From contig JOBE01000013.1 in assembly GCA_000717735.1 (NCBI GenBank), forward strand, positions 62,001 to 126,000: a DNA stretch of 64,000 nt. The letters run 5' to 3'. Shown here in pieces: positions 8,791-19,090 of the stretch. The position numbers and the translations under genes are program-made. Position 1 is the first letter of the stretch, and each line of letters begins with the position of its first letter. The stretch comes from Streptomyces griseoluteus. Its GTDB lineage: Bacteria; Actinomycetota; Actinomycetes; Streptomycetales; Streptomycetaceae. Below the pieces are notes generated by a model. It made no database searches. It saw only the letters and a list, made by a program, of their open reading frames with translations, and had not been told where the DNA came from.

Positions 8791-9036
8791 CTAGCCCCAG
8801 TCGGGTTCCTGTGCGGGAGCCACGTGCCAGCCGGGATCCTCCGCGGGGGCCACACTCCAGCCCGGGTCGGCGAGCTGCGCGGCGGGGGCCACGCTCCAGC
8901 CCGGGTCGAGCGGAGCGGCCTGCACCTCGGCCGGCGCGGTGTGCCAACCGGGGTCCTGGGTCACGCCCACGGCCCCCACCGCTGCGGCCGCGACAAGAGC
9001 AAGTCCGGCCACCGCGCGTATGAGCTTCTTCATCAT
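8791..9036 (-). CDS. Secreted DPGW-repeat peptide, about 81 aa
   Basis: Small exported protein. The N-terminus MMKKLIRAVAGLALVAAAAV is a good Sec signal sequence, and the mature part is little more than tandem copies of a nine-residue unit: DPGWHTAPA, DPGWSVAPA, DPGWSVAPA, DPGWHVAPA and a final EPDWG, separated by 1-7 residues. There is no cysteine. ATG at 9036 or 9033 (GTG at 9039 also possible) follows a GAGG box. It is probably co-transcribed with the mini-Rieske gene 8 bases downstream and is divergent from the LuxR-type regulator. Could be a secreted signal, a precursor peptide or a surface-binding peptide; none is shown. Confidence 0.75.
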   Translation of the reverse strand: MMKKLIRAVAGLALVAAAAVGAVGVTQDPGWHTAPAEVQAAPLDPGWSVAPAAQLADPGWSVAPAEDPGWHVAPAQEPDWG

Positions 9037-9169
9037 CACCGAACAACCTCACTTGAAGGCAACGTCTCTTTACCAACCCCCGCGACTAAGACGATGGCTT
9101 ACTCTCTGCACCTGCACCACCAAACCCAGGCATCATGTTCCTGAGATGCAGGAGCCTGGGGGTGTACAT

Positions 9170-10153
9170 ATGCGGAAAGAAGCGGACGAGACAGGTCACC
9201 CTCATTCGCATGCCGAACTCTGCAGAGCCGGGTCAGAGCTGTACGCGTCCGCCCTGCGGACCGGACGAATAGCCCGGTCAGAGACGGTCGAGGCCCCCTG
9301 CCTCCTCGATCTGGCGCTGCTGCACCCCGACCCGGACGACGCCCGGTGGCTCCGTCCGGTTCCCCCGTCGGCGGCCCTCGCCCAGCTCCTCCAGCCGATC
9401 GAGCGGGAGATACTCGACCGCCGCCGGCGCACCGTCGCCCTCTCCGACGCGTTCGAGCCGTTCATGGCCATCGGCGCCCACGACTCCCCCACCACCCACG
9501 CCATCACCGTCCTCGAGGGCATCGACCGCATCAACTCGACCCTCGACCGGGTCGTCGCCAACTGCCGCAGCGAACTGCTCACCGTGCAGCCCGGCGGCGG
9601 ACGCCCCGCGCAGGCCCTGACGGAGGCCCTCGACCGCGTCTCCCCGCTCCTCGGCCGCGGCATCAGCATGCGCACGCTCTACCAGCACACGGCCCGCCAC
9701 ACCGAACTCACCCTGACCTACCTGGAGCACGTCGGCCCCGAGGTCCAGGTCAGGACCCTCGAAGAGATCATCGACCGGCTGATCATCGTCGACCGCGAGG
9801 TCGCCTTCATCCCGGCCCGCAGCGACCGCCAGGTCGCCCTGGAACTGCGCCACCCGGGCCTGGTCGCCTATCTCGGCGGCGTCTTCGACCAGTTCTGGCA
9901 GCTCGCGGTGCCGATCCGGGAGGAGATCCCGTACGACATCAAGACCGACGGCATCGGCGGCGTCCAGCGCACCATCGCCCGGCTCCTCGTCGAGGGCCAC
10001 GTCGACGAGGCCATCGCCCGCCGCCTCGGCATGAACGTCCGCACCTGCCGCGCCCACATCGCCAAGCTCGCCACCGCCCTCGGCAGCGGCAGCCGGGCCC
10101 AGCTCGGCTACCTCATCGCCCAGTCAGGCATTCTGCAGCAGGATGACGTCTGA
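9170..10153 (+). CDS. LuxR-type HTH transcriptional regulator with large N-terminal domain
   Basis: About 327 residues. The C-terminal 65 residues (GGVQRTIARLLVEGHVDEAIARRLGMNVRTCRAHIAKL) form a LuxR/GerE-type helix-turn-helix. The N-terminal two thirds resemble TrmB/PLD-like sensor regions found in many Streptomyces orphan regulators (ALSDAFEPFMAIGAH, LDRVVANCRSELLTVQPGG, ISMRTLYQHTARH). ATG 9170 with a G-rich box is used; ATG 9146 in frame is an alternative. It is divergent from the DPGW peptide/mini-Rieske pair and only 5 bases before the 157-aa gene, so it is the likely regulator of this cluster. Confidence 0.85.
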   Translation: MRKEADETGHPHSHAELCRAGSELYASALRTGRIARSETVEAPCLLDLALLHPDPDDARWLRPVPPSAALAQLLQPIEREILDRRRRTVALSDAFEPFMAIGAHDSPTTHAITVLEGIDRINSTLDRVVANCRSELLTVQPGGGRPAQALTEALDRVSPLLGRGISMRTLYQHTARHTELTLTYLEHVGPEVQVRTLEEIIDRLIIVDREVAFIPARSDRQVALELRHPGLVAYLGGVFDQFWQLAVPIREEIPYDIKTDGIGGVQRTIARLLVEGHVDEAIARRLGMNVRTCRAHIAKLATALGSGSRAQLGYLIAQSGILQQDDV

Positions 10154-10158
10154 CCACC

Positions 10159-10632
10159 GTGTACACACAAATCGATCTCGACGGGCCCGCGGGAACCCTC
10201 CGGGTCTCCGGCCACGGCCTGCCCACCGTGGAACTCGTACGGGCCCCCGGAACCGCCCCGGACGCCCACACCCCCATCGGCACCCGCAAGGCCGCCCTGC
10301 TGGCGCTCAGCGCCGACGGGGAGCCCGCCACGATCCGACCCGCGCGCGGGCGGCTGCTGCGCTCCTCGTACCGCGTGGACGCCCGGGTCGCCGGCGTCCG
10401 CTACCGGCTCATGCCCTGCTCCCACGTCGACAGCCGGCTCAGCCGCGACGGACGGGTGCTCGGCACTCTGGAGTCCGCGGGCGACGGCCGCGTGGACGCC
10501 GACTGGGCCCCCGGCGCGGACCTCACCCCGCTCGACCACGCCCTCGGCACCGCACTCGCCGCCGCGTTCGGGACGGGGGCCGCGCCCTGGTGGGAGACGG
10601 TCGGCGACATCGTGGGCGAACTGATCCCGTAG
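10159..10632 (+). CDS. Hypothetical protein, 157 aa, coupled to the regulator
   Basis: No family recognised. It starts with GTG five bases after the regulator stop, so the two are probably translationally coupled. It is a soluble, beta-rich-looking protein (YTQIDLDGPAGTLRVSGHGLP, SYRVDARVAGVRYRLMP) with a single Cys and a Trp-rich end (GAAPWWETVGDIV). A strong terminator follows at 10649-10686. Confidence 0.7.
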   Translation: MYTQIDLDGPAGTLRVSGHGLPTVELVRAPGTAPDAHTPIGTRKAALLALSADGEPATIRPARGRLLRSSYRVDARVAGVRYRLMPCSHVDSRLSRDGRVLGTLESAGDGRVDADWAPGADLTPLDHALGTALAAAFGTGAAPWWETVGDIVGELIP

Positions 10633-10648
10633 ACGGGGGCCGGACACG

Positions 10649-10686
10649 CGTGAGGCCCCCTCCACAGCCGTGGAGGGGGCCTCACG
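10649..10686. terminator. Bidirectional hairpin terminator
   Basis: Perfect 17-bp inverted repeat (10649-10665 with 10670-10686) between the convergent 157-aa gene and hspR. Confidence 0.9.
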
Positions 10687-10698
10687 TTGCCTGCTTGC

Positions 10699-11142
10699 CT
10701 ACTCGCCGCGCTTCGGGCGCCACACCACGAGGGCGCTCGCCTGCTGCACGTCCTGGTACGGCACGAGATCGCGCCGGTAGGAGGCGTGCACCTGGGCCTC
10801 GCGCTGCCGCATCGCCGCCGCCGCGCCGTCGACCGCGGCCGACAGCTCGGCGATCCGGCTCTGCAGCGCCGCGACCTGGTTCTCCAGCTCGATGATGCGC
10901 TTGATCCCCGCCAGGTTGATGCCCTCGTCCTGCGACAGCTGCTGCACCTGACGGAGCAGCTCGATGTCACGGGCCGAGTAGCGCCGGCCCCGGCCCGCCG
11001 TACGGTCCGGGGACACCAGACCGAGACGGTCGTACTGCCGCAGCGTCTGCGGGTGCAGACCCGACAGCTGGGCCGCCACCGAGATGACGTACACCGGCGA
11101 CTCGTCGGTCAGTTCGTACGGATTGCGTCGGCGCCCGTCCAC
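10699..11142 (-). CDS. hspR: Heat-shock repressor HspR
   Basis: MerR-family repressor of the dnaK operon and clpB, using DnaK as co-repressor. 147 residues: N-terminal winged helix (VYVISVAAQLSGLHPQTLRQYDRLGLVSP), the MerR RRYSARDIELLRQVQQLS segment, then a coiled-coil (ELENQVAALQSRIAELSAAV). It starts 3 bases after the dnaJ stop, making it the last gene of dnaK-grpE-dnaJ-hspR and giving an autoregulatory loop through the HAIR sites at 14890-14962. Confidence 0.97.
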   Translation of the reverse strand: MDGRRRNPYELTDESPVYVISVAAQLSGLHPQTLRQYDRLGLVSPDRTAGRGRRYSARDIELLRQVQQLSQDEGINLAGIKRIIELENQVAALQSRIAELSAAVDGAAAAMRQREAQVHASYRRDLVPYQDVQQASALVVWRPKRGE

Positions 11143-11145
11143 GGG

Positions 11146-12330
11146 TCACGCTCCCTTCGCGGCCTGGAACAGCTCCGCCCGGGGGTCCTCGGAGGCCGTC
11201 GCCTCGCGGTAGGTCTCCAGGGCCTCACGTGCCTTGTCGTCCAGCTCCTGCGGCACCGCGACCTCGACCGTCACGAGGAGGTCGCCGCGCGTGCCGTCCT
11301 TGCGGACCGCGCCCTTGCCCCGGGCGCGCATGGTCCGGCCGTTCGGGGTGCCCGCGGGCAGCTTGAGGGTGACCGCGGGACCGCCGAGGGTCGGCACCTT
11401 GATCTCGCCGCCGAGCGCCGCCTCCGTGAAGGAGACCGGCACCGTGACGGTGAGGTTGTCGTCCTTGCGGCCGAAGACCGGGTGGTCGTCGACGTGCACG
11501 ACGACGTACAGGTCGCCGTTCTGCCCGCCGCGCTCGCCCGGTGCCCCCTTGCCGCGCAGCCGGATCTTCTGGTTGTCGCTCACGCCCGCCGGGATGCGGA
11601 CCTGCATGGTGCGGGAGGACTTGGCCCGTCCGCTGCCCTTGCAGACCTCGCAGGGGTTCTCGGCGATGAGGCCGCGGCCCTTGCAGTCCACGCACGGGTC
11701 GGTGAGCGAGAAGCCGCCGCCGCTGCCGCGCGAGACCTGTCCGGTGCCGACGCAGGTCGGGCACACGCGGGGCGTGCCGTTCTTGTCGCCGGTGCCCGAA
11801 CAGGCCGTGCAGGGCTGCTGGCTGGACATCCGCAGCGGTACGGTCGCGCCCTCGATGGCCTCGGTGAAGCTGAGCGTCACCTCGGACTCGATGTCCTGGC
11901 CGCGGCGCGGCTGGGTGCGTGCGCCGCCACCCGCCCCGCGGTTGAACAGGCCGCCGAAGACGTCCCCGATGCCGCCGCCGCCGAAGCCGCCGGCTCCACC
12001 GGGGCCGCCCTGGGCGCCACCGAAGAGGTCGCCCAGGTCGAAGTTGAACGAGCCGCCGCCCGCCCCGCCGGGACCGGCCCTGAAGCCGCCGTTCCCGAAG
12101 AGGGCGCGGGCGTCGTCGTACTCCTTGCGCTTCTTGGGGTCGCCGAGGATGTCGTTGGCCTCGGAGATGTCCTTGAAGCGCGCCTCGGCGCCGGCGTCGC
12201 CCTTGTTGGCGTCCGGGTGGTTCTCGCGGGCCAGTTTCCGGTACGCCTTCTTGATCTCGGCCTCGGTGGCGTCCTTGGGGACGCCGAGAACCTTGTAGTA
12301 GTCCTTCTCGACGAAGTCCTTCGTGCTCAT
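11146..12330 (-). CDS. dnaJ: Chaperone DnaJ
   Basis: Hsp40 co-chaperone, 394 residues, stimulating DnaK ATPase. It has a J-domain with the HPD motif (NHPDANKG, about residue 38), a Gly/Phe-rich linker (about 80-150), four zinc-finger CxxCxGxG-type repeats (CTACSGTG, CPTCVGTG, CVDCKGRG, CEVCKGSG) and a C-terminal substrate domain. ATG at 12330, 30 bases after the grpE stop. It is in the HspR-controlled operon; the Gly-rich linker is longer than in E. coli, which is usual in actinobacterial DnaJ1. Confidence 0.97.
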   Translation of the reverse strand: MSTKDFVEKDYYKVLGVPKDATEAEIKKAYRKLARENHPDANKGDAGAEARFKDISEANDILGDPKKRKEYDDARALFGNGGFRAGPGGAGGGSFNFDLGDLFGGAQGGPGGAGGFGGGGIGDVFGGLFNRGAGGGARTQPRRGQDIESEVTLSFTEAIEGATVPLRMSSQQPCTACSGTGDKNGTPRVCPTCVGTGQVSRGSGGGFSLTDPCVDCKGRGLIAENPCEVCKGSGRAKSSRTMQVRIPAGVSDNQKIRLRGKGAPGERGGQNGDLYVVVHVDDHPVFGRKDDNLTVTVPVSFTEAALGGEIKVPTLGGPAVTLKLPAGTPNGRTMRARGKGAVRKDGTRGDLLVTVEVAVPQELDDKAREALETYREATASEDPRAELFQAAKGA

Positions 12331-12360
12331 CGACGTCCCTCCTTCCGGACGATCACTGCG

Positions 12361-13028
12361 TCACCCCTCTTCGGGGGCACCGCTCTCCTCGTCGGCCGAC
12401 TTCTCTTCCTTGGTGCCGGACGCGGCACCGGGCGTGGCGCCCGGCTGCGGCTCGGCCACCGCGACCCGGGCGGGCCTGATGGTCCGCTCGCCGATCCGAT
12501 ACCCCGGCTGCAGGATCGCCACGCAGGTCGTCTCGGTGACGTCCGGCGCGTACGAGTGCATCAGGGCCTCGTGGATCGTCGGGTCGAAGGGCTCGCCCTC
12601 CTTGCCGAACTGCTGGAGTCCCATCTTGGCGACGACGGTCTCCAGCGATTCGGCCACCGACTTGAACCCGCCCACGAGCTCCCCGTGCTCGCGGGCCCGG
12701 CCGACGTCGTCGAGCACGGGGAGGAGCTCGGACAGGAGGGTCGCGACGGCGATCTCCTTGACCGTGACCCGGTCCCGCTCCACGCGGCGGCGGTAGTTCT
12801 GGTATTCGGCCTGGAGCCGCTGGAGGTCCGCGGTGCGCTCGTCGAGCGCGGAACGGACCTGGTCCAGCTGGGCGGTGAGGCCCGCGGTACCGGCCGACTT
12901 CTGGCTGCTTGCGTCCCCGGCCGGGGCCGTCGCGTCCTCCTGGGAGGGCTCGACGGCCTCGGCGGCGTCGTCAGGGGTGGCGCCGGAGGGGACGTCGGGC
13001 TTCTCCTCGAAGCCCGGGGTCTCCTCGG

Positions 13029-13032
<4 letters not shown>
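12361..13032 (-). CDS. grpE: Nucleotide exchange factor GrpE
   Basis: Releases ADP from DnaK. 223 residues: an acidic, low-complexity N-terminus (about 1-50), a long coiled-coil ([26 protein letters not shown]) and the C-terminal beta domain ([21 protein letters not shown]), followed by an extra Pro/Glu/Ala tail. Its ATG overlaps the dnaK stop (ATGA, 13029-13032), so translation is coupled. Confidence 0.97.
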
Positions 13033-14867
<1,835 letters not shown>

Positions 14868-14889
14868 TTCGATTCCTCCAGCTGACGTA

Positions 14890-14910
14890 CTTGAGTGGAA
14901 CTGACTCAAG
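14890..14910. promoter_or_regulatory. HAIR operator 1 of dnaK (perfect consensus)
   Basis: CTTGAGT-N7-ACTCAAG, an exact match to the HspR inverted repeat, 22 bases upstream of the dnaK start. Confidence 0.97.
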
Positions 14911-14941
14911 GATGCATGAAGGGTCGGCGTGCGTCAACAGA

Positions 14942-14962
14942 CCTGAGTGGAGGCGGCTCAAC
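14942..14962. promoter_or_regulatory. HAIR operator 2 of dnaK (imperfect)
   Basis: CCTGAGT-N7-GCTCAAC, 11 of 14 consensus bases with the correct 7-base spacer, starting 52 bases after the start of operator 1 (about five helical turns). S. coelicolor also has several HAIRs in its dnaK promoter. Confidence 0.85.
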
Positions 14963-15069
14963 TCTTCGCCCGTCCATGCGCTCAACGGGCGCGTCGCTCC
15001 CCCACCCGTCCAGGTTCGCATGAAAGAGTCCGGACATATCACAGGATTCCCGCCGGAGGGTGTGGGCGC

Positions 15070-15549
15070 ATGACGGCGAAGCGCGCGTTCGACATGGTGG
15101 TCGGGATCGTCCTGCTCATCGCACTCTCGCCGCTGATCGCCGGCGCCGCCCTGTCCGTCACGCTCAGCGGCAGCGGCGCGGTGCTGCGCCGCCGCAGGGT
15201 GGCGGGCCTGGAAGGGCGGCCCTTCACGATGCTGACCTTCCGCACGAAGGGCCCGCTGGCCGCGCTGCCGCTGCTGCTGCACGTCGTCGCCGGCCAGATG
15301 TCGCTCGTCGGGCCGTGCCCGCTGGCCCCGGCCCACCGCGAGTGCGCGGGCGACGGGCGCCGCCGGCTCTCCGTGCGCCCCGGGCTCACCGGCCCGTGGC
15401 AGATCAGCGGGCGCTCCGACCTGCCGTGGGAGGAGCGCGAGCTGCTCGACCTCCACTATGTGGACCACCACTGGCTCGGGATGGATCTGGCGGTCCTGGC
15501 GCGTACGCTTCCAGCAGTACGCAGGCGTCGCGCGGCAAGGTTTGCCTGA
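15070..15549 (+). CDS. Short bacterial sugar transferase
   Basis: 159-residue protein of the polyprenol-phosphate sugar-1-phosphate transferase family (WbaP C-terminal domain type). Marks are KRAFDMVVGIVLLIALSPL (membrane hairpin at the N-terminus), MLTFRTKG (normally MxKFRTM), MSLVGPCPL (normally SLVGPRP) and LSVRPGLTGPWQISGR. The LVGPRP arginine is replaced by Cys and several family segments are shortened, so activity is uncertain. A GGAGG box precedes the ATG at 15070. It would act at the membrane in exopolysaccharide or wall glycan initiation. It stands alone, divergent from dnaK. Confidence 0.85.
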   Translation: MTAKRAFDMVVGIVLLIALSPLIAGAALSVTLSGSGAVLRRRRVAGLEGRPFTMLTFRTKGPLAALPLLLHVVAGQMSLVGPCPLAPAHRECAGDGRRRLSVRPGLTGPWQISGRSDLPWEERELLDLHYVDHHWLGMDLAVLARTLPAVRRRRAARFA

Positions 15550-15656
15550 GCGACACATATCACCGCGAGCGCCGCTACAGCGCGGGGCCGCGACCGGGTA
15601 ATCTCAGCAGGAACTCAATAAGTTACCGCTTAGTAGGCCCGCCCGAGGAGCCCTTC

Positions 15657-17918
15657 ATGCAACTCGCCGCGATCATCGTGTCGATCGCCATCACGGTGGT
15701 GGCCGTCGCGCTGTTCGGCCGCGCCACCGCGCAGATCTACCGCTTCGTGCGGCTGGGTCAGCCGGTGCCCGCCGGCACGCGCACCGGTGACCCCAAGCAG
15801 CGCACCATCACGCTGGTCAAGGAATTCCTCGGCCACACACGGATGAACCGCTGGGGCATCGTCGGCTTCGCGCACTGGTTCGTCGCGGTGGGCTTCTTCT
15901 CGCTGCTCCTGACGATCGTCAACGCCTTCGGCCAGCTCTTCCAGGCCGACTGGCTGATCCCGATCATCGGCGACTGGCTGCCGTACGAGATCTTCACCGA
16001 GTTCCTCGGTCTGATGACGGTCCTCGGCATCGTGACCCTCATCGTGATCCGGCAGCTCAGCAGGCCGACCAAGGCGGGCCGCAAGTCCCGCTTCACCGGC
16101 TCCAAGACGGGCCAGGCCTACTTCGTCGAAGCCGTCATCCTCATCGTCGGCCTCTGCATCATGACGCTGCGCGCCCTCGAAGGCGTCCAGCACCACGTGA
16201 CCGGCTGGGAGCCGGGCTTCTTCGCCTCGTACCCGCTGATCGCGCTGCTCGACGGCCTGGACCTGAGCACGATCCAGCACCTCACCTACTTCGTCGCGGC
16301 GCTCAAGATCGTCACGTCCTTCACCTGGATGATCACGGTCTCGCTCAACACCAACATGGGTGTCGCCTGGCACCGCTTCCTCGGCTTCCCGAACATCTGG
16401 TTCAAGCGCAACGCCGACGGCTCCACCGCCCTCGGCGCGCTCCAGCCGATGAGCACCGGCGGCAAGGAGATCGACTGGGAGGACCCGGCCGAGGACGCCG
16501 TCTTCGGTGTCTCCCAGGTCGAGCAGTTCTCCTGGAAGGGCATCCTCGACTTCTCCACCTGCACCGAGTGCGGCCGCTGCCAGTCGCAGTGCCCCGCCTG
16601 GAACACCGGCAAGCCCCTCTCCCCCAAGCTCCTCATCATGTCGCTGCGCGACCACGCGCACGCCAAGGCGCCGTACCTGCTCGCGGGCGGCGGCAAGGAC
16701 ATGGAGGGCAACGAGAAGGCCACCGAGGAGCAGCTCAAGGACGTCCCCGCGTCGGCCATCGCCGAGGCCGAGCGCCCCCTCATCGGCACCGCCGAGGAGA
16801 ACGGCGTCATCGACCCCGACGTCCTGTGGTCCTGCACCACCTGCGGCGCCTGCGTCGAGCAGTGCCCGGTCGACATCGAGCACATCGACCACATCGTCGA
16901 CATGCGCCGCTACCAGGTGATGATCGAGTCCGCGTTCCCGTCCGAGGCGGGCACGATGCTCAAGAACCTGGAGAAGAAGGGCAACCCCTGGGGTCTCGCC
17001 AAGAAGGCGCGCGTCGAGTGGACCAAGGAGGTCGACTTCGAGGTCCCGATCGTCGGCAAGGACGTCGAGGACCTCTCGGAGTACGACTACCTGTACTGGG
17101 TCGGCTGCGCCGGCGCCCTGGAGGACCGGGCCAAGAAGACCACCAAGGCCTTCGCCGAGCTGCTCAACATCGCGGGCGTCAAGTTCGCGATCATGGGCGG
17201 CGACGAGAAGTGCACCGGTGACTCCCCCCGCCGCCTGGGCAACGAGCCGCTGTTCCAGCAGCTCGCCCAGGAGAACGTCGCCATGCTGAACATGGCGTTC
17301 GGCGAGGACGACGAGGACGAGTCGACGAAGAAGCCGAAGTCGGCGAAGCGGATCGTCTCGACCTGCCCGCACTGCTTCAACACCATCGCCAACGAGTACC
17401 CGCAGCTCGGCGGCGACTACGAGGTCATCCACCACACCCAGCTGCTCCAGCACCTCATCGACGAGGGCAAGCTGGTCCCTGTGACCCCGGTCGACGGCCT
17501 GATCACCTACCACGACCCCTGCTACCTGGGCCGTCACAACAAGGTCTACACGCCGCCGCGCGAGATCATGTCCGCCGTCCCCGGCCTGCGCCAGCAGGAG
17601 ATGCACCGCCACAAGGAGCGCGGCTTCTGCTGCGGCGCCGGTGGTGCCCGGATGTGGATGGAGGAGCGGATCGGCAAGCGCATCAACAACGAGCGCGTCG
17701 ACGAGGCCCTGTCCCTCAACCCGGACATCGTCTCCACCGCCTGCCCGTTCTGCCTGGTCATGCTGACCGACTCGGTCAACGGCAAGAAGAACGAGGGCAA
17801 GGCCAAGGAGTCCGTCACGGTCGTGGACGTGGCCCAGCTGCTCCTCGAATCGGTGAAGGCCCCGGTCGAGCCGGAGCCCGAGCCGGAGTCCTCCGAGGAG
17901 CCGGAGCCGGCGAAGTAG
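15657..17918 (+). CDS. etfD: Membrane iron-sulfur reductase, EtfD-like
   Basis: 753 residues. The N-terminal about 250 residues carry several membrane helices of the nitrate-reductase-gamma/HdrE type (b-heme-like). Then come two 4Fe-4S motifs, CTECGRCQSQCP and CTTCGACVEQCP, and two CCG (HdrB/GlpC-type) domains with DPCYLGRHN and FCCGAGGARMW. This matches actinobacterial proteins such as Rv0338c (EtfD), which passes electrons from electron-transfer flavoprotein, fed by acyl-CoA dehydrogenases, to the quinone pool. A GAGGAG box precedes ATG 15657. A possible short operator-like sequence, taagttaccgctta, lies at about 15620. The acidic Pro/Glu tail is low complexity. Confidence 0.88.
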   Translation: MQLAAIIVSIAITVVAVALFGRATAQIYRFVRLGQPVPAGTRTGDPKQRTITLVKEFLGHTRMNRWGIVGFAHWFVAVGFFSLLLTIVNAFGQLFQADWLIPIIGDWLPYEIFTEFLGLMTVLGIVTLIVIRQLSRPTKAGRKSRFTGSKTGQAYFVEAVILIVGLCIMTLRALEGVQHHVTGWEPGFFASYPLIALLDGLDLSTIQHLTYFVAALKIVTSFTWMITVSLNTNMGVAWHRFLGFPNIWFKRNADGSTALGALQPMSTGGKEIDWEDPAEDAVFGVSQVEQFSWKGILDFSTCTECGRCQSQCPAWNTGKPLSPKLLIMSLRDHAHAKAPYLLAGGGKDMEGNEKATEEQLKDVPASAIAEAERPLIGTAEENGVIDPDVLWSCTTCGACVEQCPVDIEHIDHIVDMRRYQVMIESAFPSEAGTMLKNLEKKGNPWGLAKKARVEWTKEVDFEVPIVGKDVEDLSEYDYLYWVGCAGALEDRAKKTTKAFAELLNIAGVKFAIMGGDEKCTGDSPRRLGNEPLFQQLAQENVAMLNMAFGEDDEDESTKKPKSAKRIVSTCPHCFNTIANEYPQLGGDYEVIHHTQLLQHLIDEGKLVPVTPVDGLITYHDPCYLGRHNKVYTPPREIMSAVPGLRQQEMHRHKERGFCCGAGGARMWMEERIGKRINNERVDEALSLNPDIVSTACPFCLVMLTDSVNGKKNEGKAKESVTVVDVAQLLLESVKAPVEPEPEPESSEEPEPAK

Positions 17919-17930
17919 TCGGTACGTGAG

Positions 17931-17966
17931 AGAGGGCCGCCCCGTGACATCGCGGGGCGGCCCTCT
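17931..17966. terminator. Hairpin terminator
   Basis: Perfect 14-bp arms (17931-17944 and 17953-17966) followed by tcgtcg, 12 bases after the etfD stop. Confidence 0.85.
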
Positions 17967-18087
17967 TCGTCGTACCCCCTCGGACGGCCCTCTGGCACCC
18001 GGGACGCCCCCTAGGGGATGTCACAGCTCAGTGGCAAGCGTCGTCCCGGGGCGCGCCCGCACAGCGGAAGCGGGTACGTTCGACGAC

Positions 18088-18969
18088 GTGGCTGGATTCA
18101 GGAACGGACGCGGCCGGGACAACCGCCCCCCGCAACAACAACCGCAGCAGGCGCCCTACGGGTACGACGCGGCCCCGCCGCCGTACCCGCAGCAGCAATG
18201 GCCCCAGCAGGGCCAGGGCCAGGGCCCCGCGCCGTACGGACAGCAGGGGCACCAGCAGGGGCACCAGCAGCAGCCCTACGGGGAGCCCGAGTACTTCGGC
18301 GAGCCGTACGGCCAGCCGCAGCACCCGCACGCGGCGACGGCGAACAACCCGGGCCACACCCAGATGTTCAGCGTCGACGACCCGTACGCCCAGGCCGGCG
18401 GCTACCAGGCGCCCCCGCCCCCCACGGGCCCCCGGCTGCGCTGGCAGGCGCTCCTGAGCGGCATCGTGCTCCGCCCCGCGGACACGTTCCTGCGCATGCG
18501 GGACCACGCCGTGTGGGGCCCGGCACTGATCGTCACCTTCCTCTACGGGCTCCTCGCGATCTTCGGCTTCGACCAGGCGCGCGAAGAGGCGATCAACGCG
18601 ACCCTGTCGACGGCCATCCCGTACGTCCTGATGACCGCCCTCGGCTTCGTCGTCGGCGGATTGATCCTGGGCGCGGTCACGCACACCCTGGCGCGCCAGC
18701 TGGGCGGCGACGGAGCCTGGCAGCCGACCGTGGGCCTCTCCATGCTGATCATGTCGATCACGGACGCGCCCCGGCTGGTCTTCGCGCTCTTCCTGGGCGG
18801 CGAGAACGGTCTCGTCCAGGTGGTCGGCTGGCTGACCTGGCTGGCGGCGGGTGCGCTCTTCACCGTGATGGTGAGCCGCTCGCACGACCTGCCGTGGCCG
18901 AAGGCGCTGGGCGCGTCGGCGATCCAGCTGGTGGCCCTGCTGAGCCTGATCAAGCTGGGCACGCTGTAA
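18088..18969 (+). CDS. Yip1-family integral membrane protein with Gln/Pro-rich N-terminus
   Basis: 293 residues starting at GTG 18088 (MAGFRNGRGRDNRPPQQQ). The first about 115 residues are a disordered Q/P/Y/G-rich stretch, followed by an about 170-residue Yip1-type domain with five predicted membrane helices (PALIVTFLYGLLAIFGF, VLMTALGFVVGGLILGAV, LFTVMV). Function unknown; such proteins are conserved in Streptomyces. A terminator hairpin lies at 19009-19040. Confidence 0.85.
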   Translation: MAGFRNGRGRDNRPPQQQPQQAPYGYDAAPPPYPQQQWPQQGQGQGPAPYGQQGHQQGHQQQPYGEPEYFGEPYGQPQHPHAATANNPGHTQMFSVDDPYAQAGGYQAPPPPTGPRLRWQALLSGIVLRPADTFLRMRDHAVWGPALIVTFLYGLLAIFGFDQAREEAINATLSTAIPYVLMTALGFVVGGLILGAVTHTLARQLGGDGAWQPTVGLSMLIMSITDAPRLVFALFLGGENGLVQVVGWLTWLAAGALFTVMVSRSHDLPWPKALGASAIQLVALLSLIKLGTL

Positions 18970-19008
18970 CAGAGCAGCCGGGCGACCGGCTGCCCCGCAC
19001 CGCACGGG

Positions 19009-19040
19009 CCGGACCGGCCGCCGCACAGGCGCCGGTCCGG
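19009..19040. terminator. Hairpin terminator
   Basis: Perfect 10-bp arms, ccggaccggc at 19009-19018 and gccggtccgg at 19031-19040, between the Yip1 gene and the convergent response-regulator gene. Confidence 0.7.
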
Positions 19041-19090
19041 TCCGTTCTCGTCCTGTCCGGTCCCGCCCGCCACGGTCCCGCCCTGCCCGC

